Source: JADJWR01 sp963847675 (GTDB lineage: Bacteria > Pseudomonadota > Gammaproteobacteria > Burkholderiales > Burkholderiaceae_F). Taken from it: a stretch of 64,000 nt of DNA. Location of the stretch: positions 62,001 to 126,000 of the forward strand of contig CAWKAP010000004.1 in the NCBI GenBank assembly GCA_963847675.1, given 5' to 3'. Shown one piece after another: positions 19,018-27,292 of this stretch (position 1 is its first letter; the number at the start of each line of letters is the position of its first letter). The notes beneath the pieces are model-generated. The model made no database searches, had not been told where the DNA came from, and saw only the letters and a program-made list of their open reading frames with translations. The translations under genes were made by a program, and so were the position numbers.

Positions 19018-21258
19018 TCAGGCGACCCGGAAGCGGGCCACCGAATCCTTCAGTTCACGCGCCAGGCCAGCCAGCTGGCCGATCGACTGGGCAGCGCGCC
19101 GCGTGCCCTCGGTGGTCTGCTCGTTGACACTGAGGATGCGCTCGATGGCCTGCGCCACGCCGTCGGCCGAGTTGGCCTGTTCCTCGGTGCTGCCGGCGAT
19201 GCGCTCGATCAGTTCGGCAAGCTGCCGCGAGACCCGGCCGATGTCGGCAAGCGCGGTGCCCGCTGCATCCGACAGCTTGGTGCCTTCGACCACGCCGTGA
19301 GTGCTCTTCTCCATCGCCGCCACCGCATCCTGGGTGTCGGTCTGGATCGTCTTCACCAGGGCGGCGATCTGCTTGGCGGCCTCGGCGGAGCGATCCGCCA
19401 GCCGCTGCACCTCCTCGGCGACCACCGAAAAACCGCGCCCGGCCTCGCCGGCCGATGCCGCCTGGATGGCGGCGTTCAACGCCAGCACGTTGGTCTGCTC
19501 GGTGATGTCCGAGATGAGCTCGACGATTTCGCCGATCTCCTGCGAGCTCTCGCCGAGCCGCTTGATCCGCTTGGCGGTTTCCTGGATCTGCTCGCGGATC
19601 TCGTTCATGCCGGCGATCTGGTTGTAGACCGCGCGTTGTCCGCGCTCGGCGGCCTCCAGCGACCCTCTTGCGACGCGCGCCGATTCGCCCGCGGCGCGCG
19701 AAACGTCGCCGATCTGGGCCGTCATCTGCAGCACGTTGCCGCCGGTGTCCTTGAGCTCGCGCGCCTGGGCTTCCGAACTGGTCATCAGTCGGGTGGCAAT
19801 GTCGCGCGCCTCGGTCGATGCCCCGCTGACCTGCTCGGCGGCCTCGTTGATGCGGCTCACGAGACCGCGCAGCTCCTCGATCGTGTAGTTGACCGAGTCG
19901 GCGATCGCACCGGTGATGTCCTCGCTCACGGTGGCCTGAACGGTCAGGTTGCCGTCGGCAACTTCCTGCAGTTCGTTCATCAGCCGCAGGATCGCGGCCT
20001 GGTTCTGCTCGTTGGCCTGCTTGGCCGCCTTTTCGAGCCGTTGTGCTTCGAGCCGCTGCGCCTCCGCCTCCAGCGCGCGGCGACGGCTGCCGCGCAGCAG
20101 CACCTGCATGATCAGCAGCACCGTGCCGACCGACAGCAGCAGGAAGAGCACGGCGGCGGCGAGGTAAAGCACGCGGCCTCCGAATTCGTCGGCCGACAGC
20201 GCCTGGATCGACGCCAGCTTCTGCCGGAGCGCTTCGGCGTTGCCCAGCATGGCGTCGCGCGCGCTGGCCGCTTCCGCCACCGCGGCGGCGGCCGGCAACC
20301 CGGCTGCGGCGGCGGTCTGCAGATCGGCGCTGATCTTCGCGATCGGTTGCAGCCGGTTGCGGGCTTCTGCGTCCGGGGTCGTCAGCAGGGTCTGGACGCT
20401 GTCGCGCAACTGGCCCAAGTCGCGGGCAATGGCCTGGCCAGGATCCTTCCCGCCGCGGCCGGCCGGCAGTTCGCTGGCGTTGTGTGCCAGGCGCCAGGCG
20501 GCGACGGAAAGCTGCGCGAGCACGCCGACTTCGCGTGCCGGCGCGTTCTGCTGCAGCTTGAGTGTCGTGACTTCGTCGGCCAGCGCGGTCAGACGTGGCG
20601 TGGCTTCGTTGATCGCGGCAAGCAGCGCGCCGTACGTGACGAGGGCCTTTTGCTGCGCCGCGATGCGCGCGGCCGCCGAATCGATGGGCTTCCAGGTCTC
20701 GGCAAAGCGGGACAGCTCGCCGGCCACCGGGCCGGACGTGTTGCGGCCGAGCGCCTGCAACAGTTCCCGCACCCGCTCGCGGCTGCCTTTCAATTCCTCC
20801 ATCGCGTCGGCCCGGCCTTCGATCGCTCCGGTTGCCGCGCGGGCCATGCGCTGGCTGTGCACCATGACCGAACCGAGCTGCTCGGACACTTCGGTATGCA
20901 TGCGCGCGGCGCGCTGGTCGAGAACCATCACGACGACGGCAAGCGCCACGAACAGCGCGAGCACGAGCACGAGCACCTGCAACTGCTGGCCGAGCGGCCG
21001 TCGTCCGAGGCCGGGCAGGTCCTTGCGCTGGGCGCGCTCCACCAGCCGCGAGGCCCACGATCCGCCCTTGGATCGGGACTGCGGCTTCGCACGTTCGATC
21101 TTCTGCGTCGGCGGCGACGGCGGGACGGCGGGCGCCGCTGTCGCACGGGCACTCGGCCCGGCGAACTCGGTGTAGCGGAACGGTTGCACCGTGATCGGCC
21201 CTGCCGCCTCTGGATTGCCGACCTCCTTCGCGCCCATGGTTCCCATCTCTTCCGCCAT
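19018..21258 (-). CDS. pilJ: Methyl-accepting chemotaxis protein PilJ
   Basis: This is the membrane receptor of the type IV pilus chemosensory pathway. Of its 746 residues, the N-terminal 90 are cytoplasmic and Pro/Ala-rich. A first membrane helix lies at about 94-112, a periplasmic helical sensing region runs to about 360, and a second membrane helix lies at about 365-390. HAMP-like and long coiled-coil regions follow. The kinase-contact hairpin is well conserved (TEQTNVLALNAAIQAA, then GRGFSVVAEEV, about 570-605). There is no obvious C-terminal methylation-enzyme docking pentapeptide. It sits between pilI and chpA in the usual order. The long N-terminal tail before the first helix is typical of betaproteobacterial PilJ. 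Confidence 0.92.
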   Translation of the reverse strand: MAEEMGTMGAKEVGNPEAAGPITVQPFRYTEFAGPSARATAAPAVPPSPPTQKIERAKPQSRSKGGSWASRLVERAQRKDLPGLGRRPLGQQLQVLVLVLALFVALAVVVMVLDQRAARMHTEVSEQLGSVMVHSQRMARAATGAIEGRADAMEELKGSRERVRELLQALGRNTSGPVAGELSRFAETWKPIDSAAARIAAQQKALVTYGALLAAINEATPRLTALADEVTTLKLQQNAPAREVGVLAQLSVAAWRLAHNASELPAGRGGKDPGQAIARDLGQLRDSVQTLLTTPDAEARNRLQPIAKISADLQTAAAAGLPAAAAVAEAASARDAMLGNAEALRQKLASIQALSADEFGGRVLYLAAAVLFLLLSVGTVLLIMQVLLRGSRRRALEAEAQRLEAQRLEKAAKQANEQNQAAILRLMNELQEVADGNLTVQATVSEDITGAIADSVNYTIEELRGLVSRINEAAEQVSGASTEARDIATRLMTSSEAQARELKDTGGNVLQMTAQIGDVSRAAGESARVARGSLEAAERGQRAVYNQIAGMNEIREQIQETAKRIKRLGESSQEIGEIVELISDITEQTNVLALNAAIQAASAGEAGRGFSVVAEEVQRLADRSAEAAKQIAALVKTIQTDTQDAVAAMEKSTHGVVEGTKLSDAAGTALADIGRVSRQLAELIERIAGSTEEQANSADGVAQAIERILSVNEQTTEGTRRAAQSIGQLAGLARELKDSVARFRVA

Positions 21259-21321
21259 CCTTTCTGCACCTGCCCGGCGTTTCAGGCCGGGGTGTCAGTC
21301 GGTTCCGCCCGGTTGATGCGC

Positions 21322-21867
21322 CTACATGCCAATCGACGCGAAGCGCTCGTCGGCGACCAGTTGCGCCAGCTTCAGTTCGGTCAGTGTCATGCCGCCCGAA
21401 TCGCGAAAACGAGCGCCTTCCCATGGCGCTGCGTCCTGCCTTTCCTGATCCTGCACGGCGTCGAGTTCCTTGGCGTTGCGCAGGCCGAACGCCCGCGTGA
21501 TCAGCAGCGCGGCATTGACCCTGAGCGACTCCGCCAGCACCAGCAACTGCAGGCCCTGCTCGTCGCGCAGCGGCTCCCCGCCGGCCATCAGCGGCAGGTC
21601 GTATACGCCGACCAGACGGCCGCGCACATTGGCCAGGCCGCGGAACCAGGGTCGCGTCCACGGCACGCGGGCGATCGCCGAGCCGGGCACGACCTCGCCG
21701 ATGGTGGTGATGTCGACCAGGAAGTTGCGGCTGCCGATGCGCACGCCGAGGTGGGCCGCCTGCATCGCGGCCGCCGGCGCTTCGCTCAGTCGCTGCGCCA
21801 GCTGCGCCGAGAAGTCGCGCAGGCTGGCGAGGTGCTTCGGGTTTTCCATCGGCGCGTTCACGTTCAC
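21322..21867 (-). CDS. pilI: CheW-like adaptor PilI
   Basis: This cytoplasmic scaffold protein of 181 residues couples PilJ to the ChpA kinase. It has a single CheW domain from about residue 40 to 165, with VRIGSRNFLVDITTIGEVVP, the typical RGLANVRGRLVGVYDLP, and a LLVL/ALLI core. I chose the GTG at 21867 because it overlaps the pilH stop as GTGA, the coupling arrangement common here; an internal ATG at 21849 is the alternative and removes six residues. Confidence 0.88.
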   Translation of the reverse strand: MNVNAPMENPKHLASLRDFSAQLAQRLSEAPAAAMQAAHLGVRIGSRNFLVDITTIGEVVPGSAIARVPWTRPWFRGLANVRGRLVGVYDLPLMAGGEPLRDEQGLQLLVLAESLRVNAALLITRAFGLRNAKELDAVQDQERQDAAPWEGARFRDSGGMTLTELKLAQLVADERFASIGM

Positions 21868-22229
21868 CCTATCGCGGCGATCTTGCCCAGCAGTTCCTCG
21901 GCCTTGACCGGCTTGGTCACGTAGTCGCGCGCGCCCTGGCGAAGTCCCCAGATGCGGTCGGTCTGCTGGTTCTTGCTCGTGCACATGATGATCGGGATGT
22001 GCTGTGTGGCCGGGTCGCGCGAGATCTGCCGTGTCAGCTGGAAACCGTTCTGGCCCGGCATCACCACGTCCATCAGGATCAGGTCGGGCTCGGCCGCCTT
22101 GACCTTGATCAGCGCCTCCTCGGCGTTCTCCGCGGCTGCCACGTGGAAGCCGTTCTTGGTCAGCAGTTCGGTCAGGAAGTAACGCTCGGTGGGCGAGTCG
22201 TCGACGACGAGGACCTTCTTGATCGGCAT
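21864..22229 (-). CDS. pilH: Twitching motility response regulator PilH
   Basis: This stand-alone receiver domain (121 residues) has the acidic pair in VVDDSPTER, phospho-acceptor Asp54 in ILMDVVMPG, a Thr/Ser switch in IIMCTSK, and the conserved Lys106 in VTKPVK. In known systems PilH dampens signalling and affects pilus retraction. It follows pilG by 16 bases and overlaps the pilI start. Its identity as PilH rather than PilG comes from its position and from MDVVMPGQNG, which is typical of PilH. Confidence 0.92.
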   Translation of the reverse strand: MPIKKVLVVDDSPTERYFLTELLTKNGFHVAAAENAEEALIKVKAAEPDLILMDVVMPGQNGFQLTRQISRDPATQHIPIIMCTSKNQQTDRIWGLRQGARDYVTKPVKAEELLGKIAAIG

Positions 22230-22245
22230 GACTTCGGTTCCGGCT

Positions 22246-22656
22246 TCAGGTCAGGGCGGTCGCGTTCGCCGAGTACTGCAGCACCGCGGCGAGCAGGCTG
22301 TCCTTGGTGAACGGCTTGGTCAGGTATTCGCTCGAGCCGACCATGCGGCCGCGTGCGCGATCGAAGAGGCCGTCCTTCGACGACAGCATCACCACCGGGG
22401 TCTTGGAGAAGCGCGGGCTGCGCTTGATCAGCGCGCAGGTCTGGTAGCCGTCGAGCCGCGGCATCAGGATGTCGCAGAAGATGATGGCCGGCTGGTGGTC
22501 GTTGATCTTGGCCAGCGCCTCGAAGCCGTCGTTGGCCAGGATCACCTCGCAGCCGGCCTGTTTCAGGAAAATCTCGGCACTGCGGCGGATCGTGTTCGAG
22601 TCATCGATCACCATCACGCGCGTGCCGCGAATCGGGGTGAAATCCTTGGCCGTCAT
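22246..22656 (-). CDS. pilG: Twitching motility response regulator PilG
   Basis: This is a single-domain response regulator of 136 residues, the first regulator gene of the operon. It has the acidic patch VIDDSNTIRR, phospho-acceptor Asp62 in IIFCDILMPRLDGY, the switch segment VVMLSSKDG and Lys114 in YLTKPF. In related bacteria phosphorylated PilG promotes pilus extension through cyclic-AMP or FimX/PilB-type outputs; which output applies here cannot be seen. It lies 95 bases after the rubredoxin gene on the same strand. Confidence 0.92.
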   Translation of the reverse strand: MTAKDFTPIRGTRVMVIDDSNTIRRSAEIFLKQAGCEVILANDGFEALAKINDHQPAIIFCDILMPRLDGYQTCALIKRSPRFSKTPVVMLSSKDGLFDRARGRMVGSSEYLTKPFTKDSLLAAVLQYSANATALT

Positions 22657-22751
22657 GCAGGGACTCCGGGGTGCGCAACGGGGGTTGACGGGGATCGTGA
22701 GTCAGGGCCGGCTGGCGGGCGGATGGCCTGAGTCCACCCGCTCGGCGCGCT

Positions 22752-22934
22752 TCAGATTTCGACCATCTCGAAGTCTTCCTTGCGCGCGCCGCATTCCGGA
22801 CAGGTCCAGTTCGGCGGCAGTTGCTCCCAGGGCGTGCCGGCCGGGATGCCTTCGTCCGGCAGGCCGGCGGCCTCGTCGTAGATCCAACCGCAGATCAGAC
22901 ACATCCATGCGCGTTTGCCCGCTTCAGCCGCCAT
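22752..22934 (-). CDS. Rubredoxin
   Basis: This small (60 residues) one-iron electron carrier has two CxxC pairs, Cys12/Cys15 in WMCLICGWIY and Cys45/Cys48 in WTCPECGARK, that bind the iron. The conserved aromatic and PEEGI-like segment (LPDEGIPAGTPWEQLP) is present. The start at 22934 gives the expected size, and longer in-frame versions add a non-conserved basic tail. A rubredoxin gene directly upstream of pilG and divergent from hemL is a recurrent betaproteobacterial arrangement; the reason for the linkage with motility genes is not known to me. Confidence 0.93.
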   Translation of the reverse strand: MAAEAGKRAWMCLICGWIYDEAAGLPDEGIPAGTPWEQLPPNWTCPECGARKEDFEMVEI

Positions 22935-23170
22935 TTCCGCTCGCGTATTGCCGTGGGTTCGTGTTGACTCACATACGTGCCGAGCGATCATAGCCCGGCC
23001 TCTCCGCGGCGCGACCGGCAGAATGTTCATGCTTACGGTCTAGATCCAATCTCGGGTTGCGGGGCACTGCGACCCGACCCCACCGATCGCTGGCGCTGCC
23101 GGGTTGATCATGCGGCCGTGGCTTATGCAGGCAGGCGCCTGCGTAAACTTGCAGCCCTTTTCCCTCATCG

Positions 23171-24472
23171 GTGACCGACGTGGACCGCAACGAACAGCTT
23201 TTCAGCCGCGCTCAGCGGACGATCCCCGGCGGCGTCAATTCGCCGGTACGCGCCTTCCGTTCGGTGGGCGGCACGCCGCGTTTCATCACGCACGCGCAGG
23301 GGCCGTATTTCTGGGATGCCGACGGACGCCGTTACATCGACTACATCGGCTCGTGGGGGCCGATGATCGTCGGGCACTCGCATCCCGAGGTGGTGCGCGC
23401 CGTGCAGGAGGCGGCGGCGCGCGGCCTTTCGTTCGGCGCGCCGACCGAGGCCGAGGTCGCGATGGCCGAAGAACTGGTGCGCCTCGTACCGTCGATGGAG
23501 CAGGTGCGGCTGGTCTCGTCGGGTACCGAGGCCGCGATGAGCGCGATCCGCCTGGCGCGCGGCGCCGCCGGCGGCGGCAAGGGGCGGCGCAAGCTGATCA
23601 AGTTCGAAGGCTGCTACCACGGCCACGCCGACAGCCTGCTGGTGAAGGGCGGCTCGGGGATGCTGACCTTCGGCAATCCGAGCTCGGCCGGTGTTCCGGC
23701 GGAAATCACGCAGCACACGCTCGCGCTCGACTACAACGACTGCCAGCAGCTCGAGGACGCGTTTCGCCAGCACGGTGACGACATCGCCTGCGTGATGGTC
23801 GAGCCGGTGGCCGGCAACATGAACCTGGTGCGCGCCACGCCCGAGTTCCTGCAGACCATGCGGCGGCTGTGCACGCGGCACGGCGCTCTGCTCGCCTTCG
23901 ACGAGGTGATGACGGGTTTCCGTGTCGCCCTGGGAGGCGCGCAGTCGCTGTACGACATCACGCCGGACATCACCGTGCTCGGCAAGGTGATCGGCGGGGG
24001 CATGCCGGTGGCGGCCTTCGGCGGCTCGCGCGAGGTGATGAAGCACCTGGCACCGCTCGGCGCCGTCTACCAGGCCGGCACGCTGTCCGGCAACCCCGTC
24101 GCGGTGGCCTGCGGCATGGCCACGCTGAAGCTGATCCAGGCACCGGGTTTCTACGAGCGCCTTGGGGCGGGCACGCAGGCGCTGGCGGACGGGCTGGTCA
24201 GCGCGGCGCGCGAGGCCGGGGCGAGTTTCTGTGCCGACCGCGTCGGCGGCATGTTCGGGATCTACTTTGCCGGCTCCGTGCCGGCCAGTTACGCGCAGGT
24301 CATGGCGACGGACAAGGACCGTTTCAACGCCTTCTTTCACGCCATGCTCGAAGCGGGCGTGTACCTTGCGCCGTCGGCTTTCGAGGCGGGTTTCGTCTCG
24401 TCGGCGCACGATGCATCGGTGATCGCCGAGACCGTGGCTGCGGCGCGACAGGCATTTGGCCGGTTGGCCTGA
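23171..24472 (+). CDS. hemL: Glutamate-1-semialdehyde 2,1-aminomutase
   Basis: This PLP enzyme of the C5 pathway moves the amino group of glutamate-1-semialdehyde to make 5-aminolevulinate for heme. The 433-residue protein shows RTIPGGVNSPVRAF at the N-terminus, GTEAAMSAIRLARG, CYHGHADSLLVKGGSG, the PLP Asp in LLAFDEVMTGFR, and the Schiff-base Lys in VLGKVIGGGMP (about 271). A GTG start at 23171 is used; the conserved region begins about ten residues later, so this fits. The 236-base divergent space with rubredoxin contains a TTGACT at 22964, a possible -35 element, but no convincing partner -10. Confidence 0.95.
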   Translation: MTDVDRNEQLFSRAQRTIPGGVNSPVRAFRSVGGTPRFITHAQGPYFWDADGRRYIDYIGSWGPMIVGHSHPEVVRAVQEAAARGLSFGAPTEAEVAMAEELVRLVPSMEQVRLVSSGTEAAMSAIRLARGAAGGGKGRRKLIKFEGCYHGHADSLLVKGGSGMLTFGNPSSAGVPAEITQHTLALDYNDCQQLEDAFRQHGDDIACVMVEPVAGNMNLVRATPEFLQTMRRLCTRHGALLAFDEVMTGFRVALGGAQSLYDITPDITVLGKVIGGGMPVAAFGGSREVMKHLAPLGAVYQAGTLSGNPVAVACGMATLKLIQAPGFYERLGAGTQALADGLVSAAREAGASFCADRVGGMFGIYFAGSVPASYAQVMATDKDRFNAFFHAMLEAGVYLAPSAFEAGFVSSAHDASVIAETVAAARQAFGRLA

Positions 24473-24507
24473 AGGAACTCGGCGGCATCGCCGCTGACGA
24501 AGGGACG

Positions 24508-26643
24508 ATGACCCTGCTTGCCCGTTTCCTCCCGGCGTTGTTGCTTTGCGTCGCCGCTGCGTCCGTCGACGCGCAGCCGGTCCGTGTCGACAATGCCGAG
24601 GCCGAACTGGTCGCGGCCGTGGACGCCGTCGTTCCGGGCGAAGCGCTTGCCGTCGGCCTGCGGCTGAAGCACGACCCGCACTGGCACACCTACTGGCAGG
24701 TCCCGGGTGATTCCGGATTGCCGACCACGATCAACTGGAAGCTTCCCGCCGGATTCGCGGCCGGGCCGATCGAGTGGCCGGTGCCGAAGCGGTTGCCCGT
24801 CGGGCCGCTGGTGAACTTCGGCTACGAAGGTGAATTGCTGCTTCCCGTGCAACTCACCGTGCCGGCGCACCTGACGGCCGGGCCGGCGGTGCAGCTGAAG
24901 GCGCGCGCCGACTGGCTGATCTGCAAGGACGTCTGCATCCCCGGCGGCGCGGACCTGCAACTCACGCTGCCGGTGCGTTCCGCGGCGGCGCCGTCGCGCC
25001 ACGCGGCATTGTTCGCCAGCACCCGTGCGCAGATTCCGCGCGCCGCGACGCTCGACGCCGCGTCGGCAACGATCGAGTCCGGCCGCATCCGGCTCCTGTA
25101 CAAGCCGGCCGCGCCGGTGCGGCGGATGGAATTCTTTCCGCTCAAGGAAGCGCGCATCGAGCCGGCCGCGGCGCAGACCCTGCGGACGGAAGAGCAAGGC
25201 ACCGCCCTTTACCTGACCGCGGCGCAGCCCGTCGCGGCCGAGTTCACGCGGCTGAAGGGCGTGCTGGTGGTCGATGGCGGGCCCGCCGCTGCCGACCAAG
25301 GCGGCTGGGCCGGTGTCATCGACCTGCCGCTGGTCGCCGGCGTCGTCCCTGAGGTGGCGGCGGCAGCACCTGTTGCGGCCGGCGACGGCGTCGCGCCGGC
25401 GATGACCTTCTGGCTGGCCCTGGTCGGTGCACTGATCGGCGGGGTCATCCTGAACCTGATGCCCTGCGTGTTTCCCGTGCTGTCGCTCAAGCTGCTCGGC
25501 CTCGTGCAGCAGCAGCGCGGCGCAGCCTCGGTGCGGGCCGCGCGAGCATCGCTGCGCGCGCACGGCGGCGCGTTTGCCGCCGGCGTCGTGCTGTGCTGCG
25601 TGCTGCTGGCGGCATTGCTCATCGCGCTGCGCGCAGCCGGCGCGCAGCTCGGCTGGGGCTTCCAGTTGCAGACGCCCTGGGTGATCGCGGCGTTGATGCT
25701 GCTGTTCTTCGTCATCGGTCTGAATCTGCTCGGCGCTTTCGAGTTCGCCTTCGGCGGGGCGCTGGCCTCGAGCGACGCTGCGCAGCGCCTGCAGAGCGAT
25801 CACCTCGGCGGCAGCTTCGCCACCGGGCTGCTCGCCGTGGTGATTGCGGCGCCGTGCACGGCACCGTTCATGGGTGCTGCGCTCGGTTATGCGATCACGC
25901 AGCCGGCGCCGGTCGCCTTGGCGGTCTTTGCGGCGCTGGGCGTCGGCATGGCGTCGCCGTATGTCGCCTTGACCTGGGCGCCGGCGCTGGTCGAGCGGCT
26001 GCCGCGGCCCGGGGTGTGGATGCAGCGCTTCAAGCAGGTGATGGCCTTCCCGATGTTTGCCACCTGTGTCTGGCTGATCTGGGTGCTGGCGCAGCAGGTG
26101 GGCATCGACGCCGCCGCGCTGGTGCTCGGCGGCCTCGTTCTCGTGGCGTTGTGCGCCTGGGCGCTGGGGCTGGCGCAGGGCGGAGCCCGGCGCTGGCGCT
26201 GGGTCGCGCTGGCCGTCGCGCCGCTGGCGCTGTACGCCGTCTTCGGCGCGACGTGGCCGGGCACCACCGAGCCACCTCGTGACGCGGCGAGGATGGGCGA
26301 AGCGCAGGGCTGGCAGGCCTGGAGTCGCGCGGTGCAGGATGCCGAACTCGCGGCGGGCAAACCGGTATTCGTCGATTTCACCGCAGCGTGGTGCGTGACG
26401 TGCCAGGCCAACAAGCGGCTGGTGCTCAGTCGCGACTCGGTCAAGGCGGCTCTCGCGCGGCGCGGCGTGACGATGCTGCGCGCCGACTGGACCAACCGGG
26501 ACGACGCGGTCACCCGCGAACTGGCGCGCTTCAACCGCAACGGCGTGCCGCTTTACGTCCTCTACGACCGCCGCGGCGCGCCACAGGTGCTGCCGGAACT
26601 GCTGACCGAACGCATCGTGCTCGATGCGCTGGACCGCCTCTGA
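24508..26643 (+). CDS. dsbD: Protein-disulfide reductase DsbD/ScsB-like
   Basis: This inner-membrane protein passes electrons from cytoplasmic thioredoxin to periplasmic thiol proteins. The 711-residue chain has a signal peptide (about 1-22), then a periplasmic N-domain with the redox pair in LICKDVCIPG (about 138-144), a form typical of ScsB-like DsbDs. About eight membrane helices (about 300-600) carry the paired cysteines in NLMPCVFPVL and AAPCTAPFMG. A C-terminal thioredoxin domain has WCVTC (about 628-632). All three cysteine pairs are present, so it should be active. It lies 35 bases after hemL and 30 bases before a redoxin gene, suggesting one transcript. The start at 24508 opens directly into the signal peptide. 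Confidence 0.9.
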   Translation: MTLLARFLPALLLCVAAASVDAQPVRVDNAEAELVAAVDAVVPGEALAVGLRLKHDPHWHTYWQVPGDSGLPTTINWKLPAGFAAGPIEWPVPKRLPVGPLVNFGYEGELLLPVQLTVPAHLTAGPAVQLKARADWLICKDVCIPGGADLQLTLPVRSAAAPSRHAALFASTRAQIPRAATLDAASATIESGRIRLLYKPAAPVRRMEFFPLKEARIEPAAAQTLRTEEQGTALYLTAAQPVAAEFTRLKGVLVVDGGPAAADQGGWAGVIDLPLVAGVVPEVAAAAPVAAGDGVAPAMTFWLALVGALIGGVILNLMPCVFPVLSLKLLGLVQQQRGAASVRAARASLRAHGGAFAAGVVLCCVLLAALLIALRAAGAQLGWGFQLQTPWVIAALMLLFFVIGLNLLGAFEFAFGGALASSDAAQRLQSDHLGGSFATGLLAVVIAAPCTAPFMGAALGYAITQPAPVALAVFAALGVGMASPYVALTWAPALVERLPRPGVWMQRFKQVMAFPMFATCVWLIWVLAQQVGIDAAALVLGGLVLVALCAWALGLAQGGARRWRWVALAVAPLALYAVFGATWPGTTEPPRDAARMGEAQGWQAWSRAVQDAELAAGKPVFVDFTAAWCVTCQANKRLVLSRDSVKAALARRGVTMLRADWTNRDDAVTRELARFNRNGVPLYVLYDRRGAPQVLPELLTERIVLDALDRL

Positions 26644-26672
26644 ATCGAACCAATGTCATCCGGGAGCCGATC

Positions 26673-27281
26673 ATGCTGCGACGCGTGTTTCTTGCCCTTG
26701 CCCTGACTGTTGCCGTGCCACTGCCTGCGCTGGCGCAGCCGAGCCCCGGTCAGCCGGCGCCCGCCTTCTCGCTGACCGATCTCGATGGCCGCAAGGTCGC
26801 GCTAGGCGATCTGCGCGGCAAGTACGTGGTGCTGGAGTGGACCAACCCCGGCTGTCCGTTCGTGCAGAAGCACTACGGCAGCGGCAACATGCAGTCGCTG
26901 CAGAAGCGGTTCACGGCCGAGGGCGTGCACTGGATCGTCATCAATTCGACTGCCGTCGCGCACGCCGACTACCTGAAGCCGGCCGAACAGAAGTCCTGGC
27001 TGCAGCAGCAGGGCGCGGCCGTATCGATCGCGGCGCTCGATCCGGAAGGAACGGTCGGTCGCGCGTACGGGGCGAAGACCACGCCGCACATGTACGTGAT
27101 CGACCCGAACGGCGTGCTCGTCTACGCCGGCGCCATCGACGACAAGCGCAGCACCAATCCAGCCGACGTGAAGACGGCCAATAACTATGTCGTGCAGGCG
27201 TTTGCCGAACTGCGCGCCGGCAAGCCGTTGTCGAGCCCGTCGACGACAGCGTACGGATGCACGGTCAAGTACGGCTCCTGA
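26673..27281 (+). CDS. Periplasmic redoxin (AhpC/TSA-type thioredoxin-fold protein)
   Basis: This 202-residue exported protein begins with a clear signal peptide cut after ALAQ. It then has a thioredoxin-fold domain with PGQPAPAFSLTDLDG and the active-site region WTNPGCPFVQKHY. Only one Cys lies in that site, as in one-Cys peroxiredoxin-like or AhpC/TSA proteins; the cis-Pro is in TTPHMYVIDPNG. A second Cys near the C-terminus (AYGCTVKYGS) could resolve a disulfide, which is inference. Proteins of this type often follow DsbD-like genes and probably receive electrons from them. Whether it reduces peroxide or protein thiols is not visible. Confidence 0.8.
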   Translation: MLRRVFLALALTVAVPLPALAQPSPGQPAPAFSLTDLDGRKVALGDLRGKYVVLEWTNPGCPFVQKHYGSGNMQSLQKRFTAEGVHWIVINSTAVAHADYLKPAEQKSWLQQQGAAVSIAALDPEGTVGRAYGAKTTPHMYVIDPNGVLVYAGAIDDKRSTNPADVKTANNYVVQAFAELRAGKPLSSPSTTAYGCTVKYGS

Positions 27282-27292
27282 CCGGTCACGGG

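Noticed and set aside
15219..19127. 1302-codon plus-strand open frame
   Set aside because: It is antisense to chpA, which has clear kinase, Hpt and receiver motifs. Long shadow frames are normal at this GC content.
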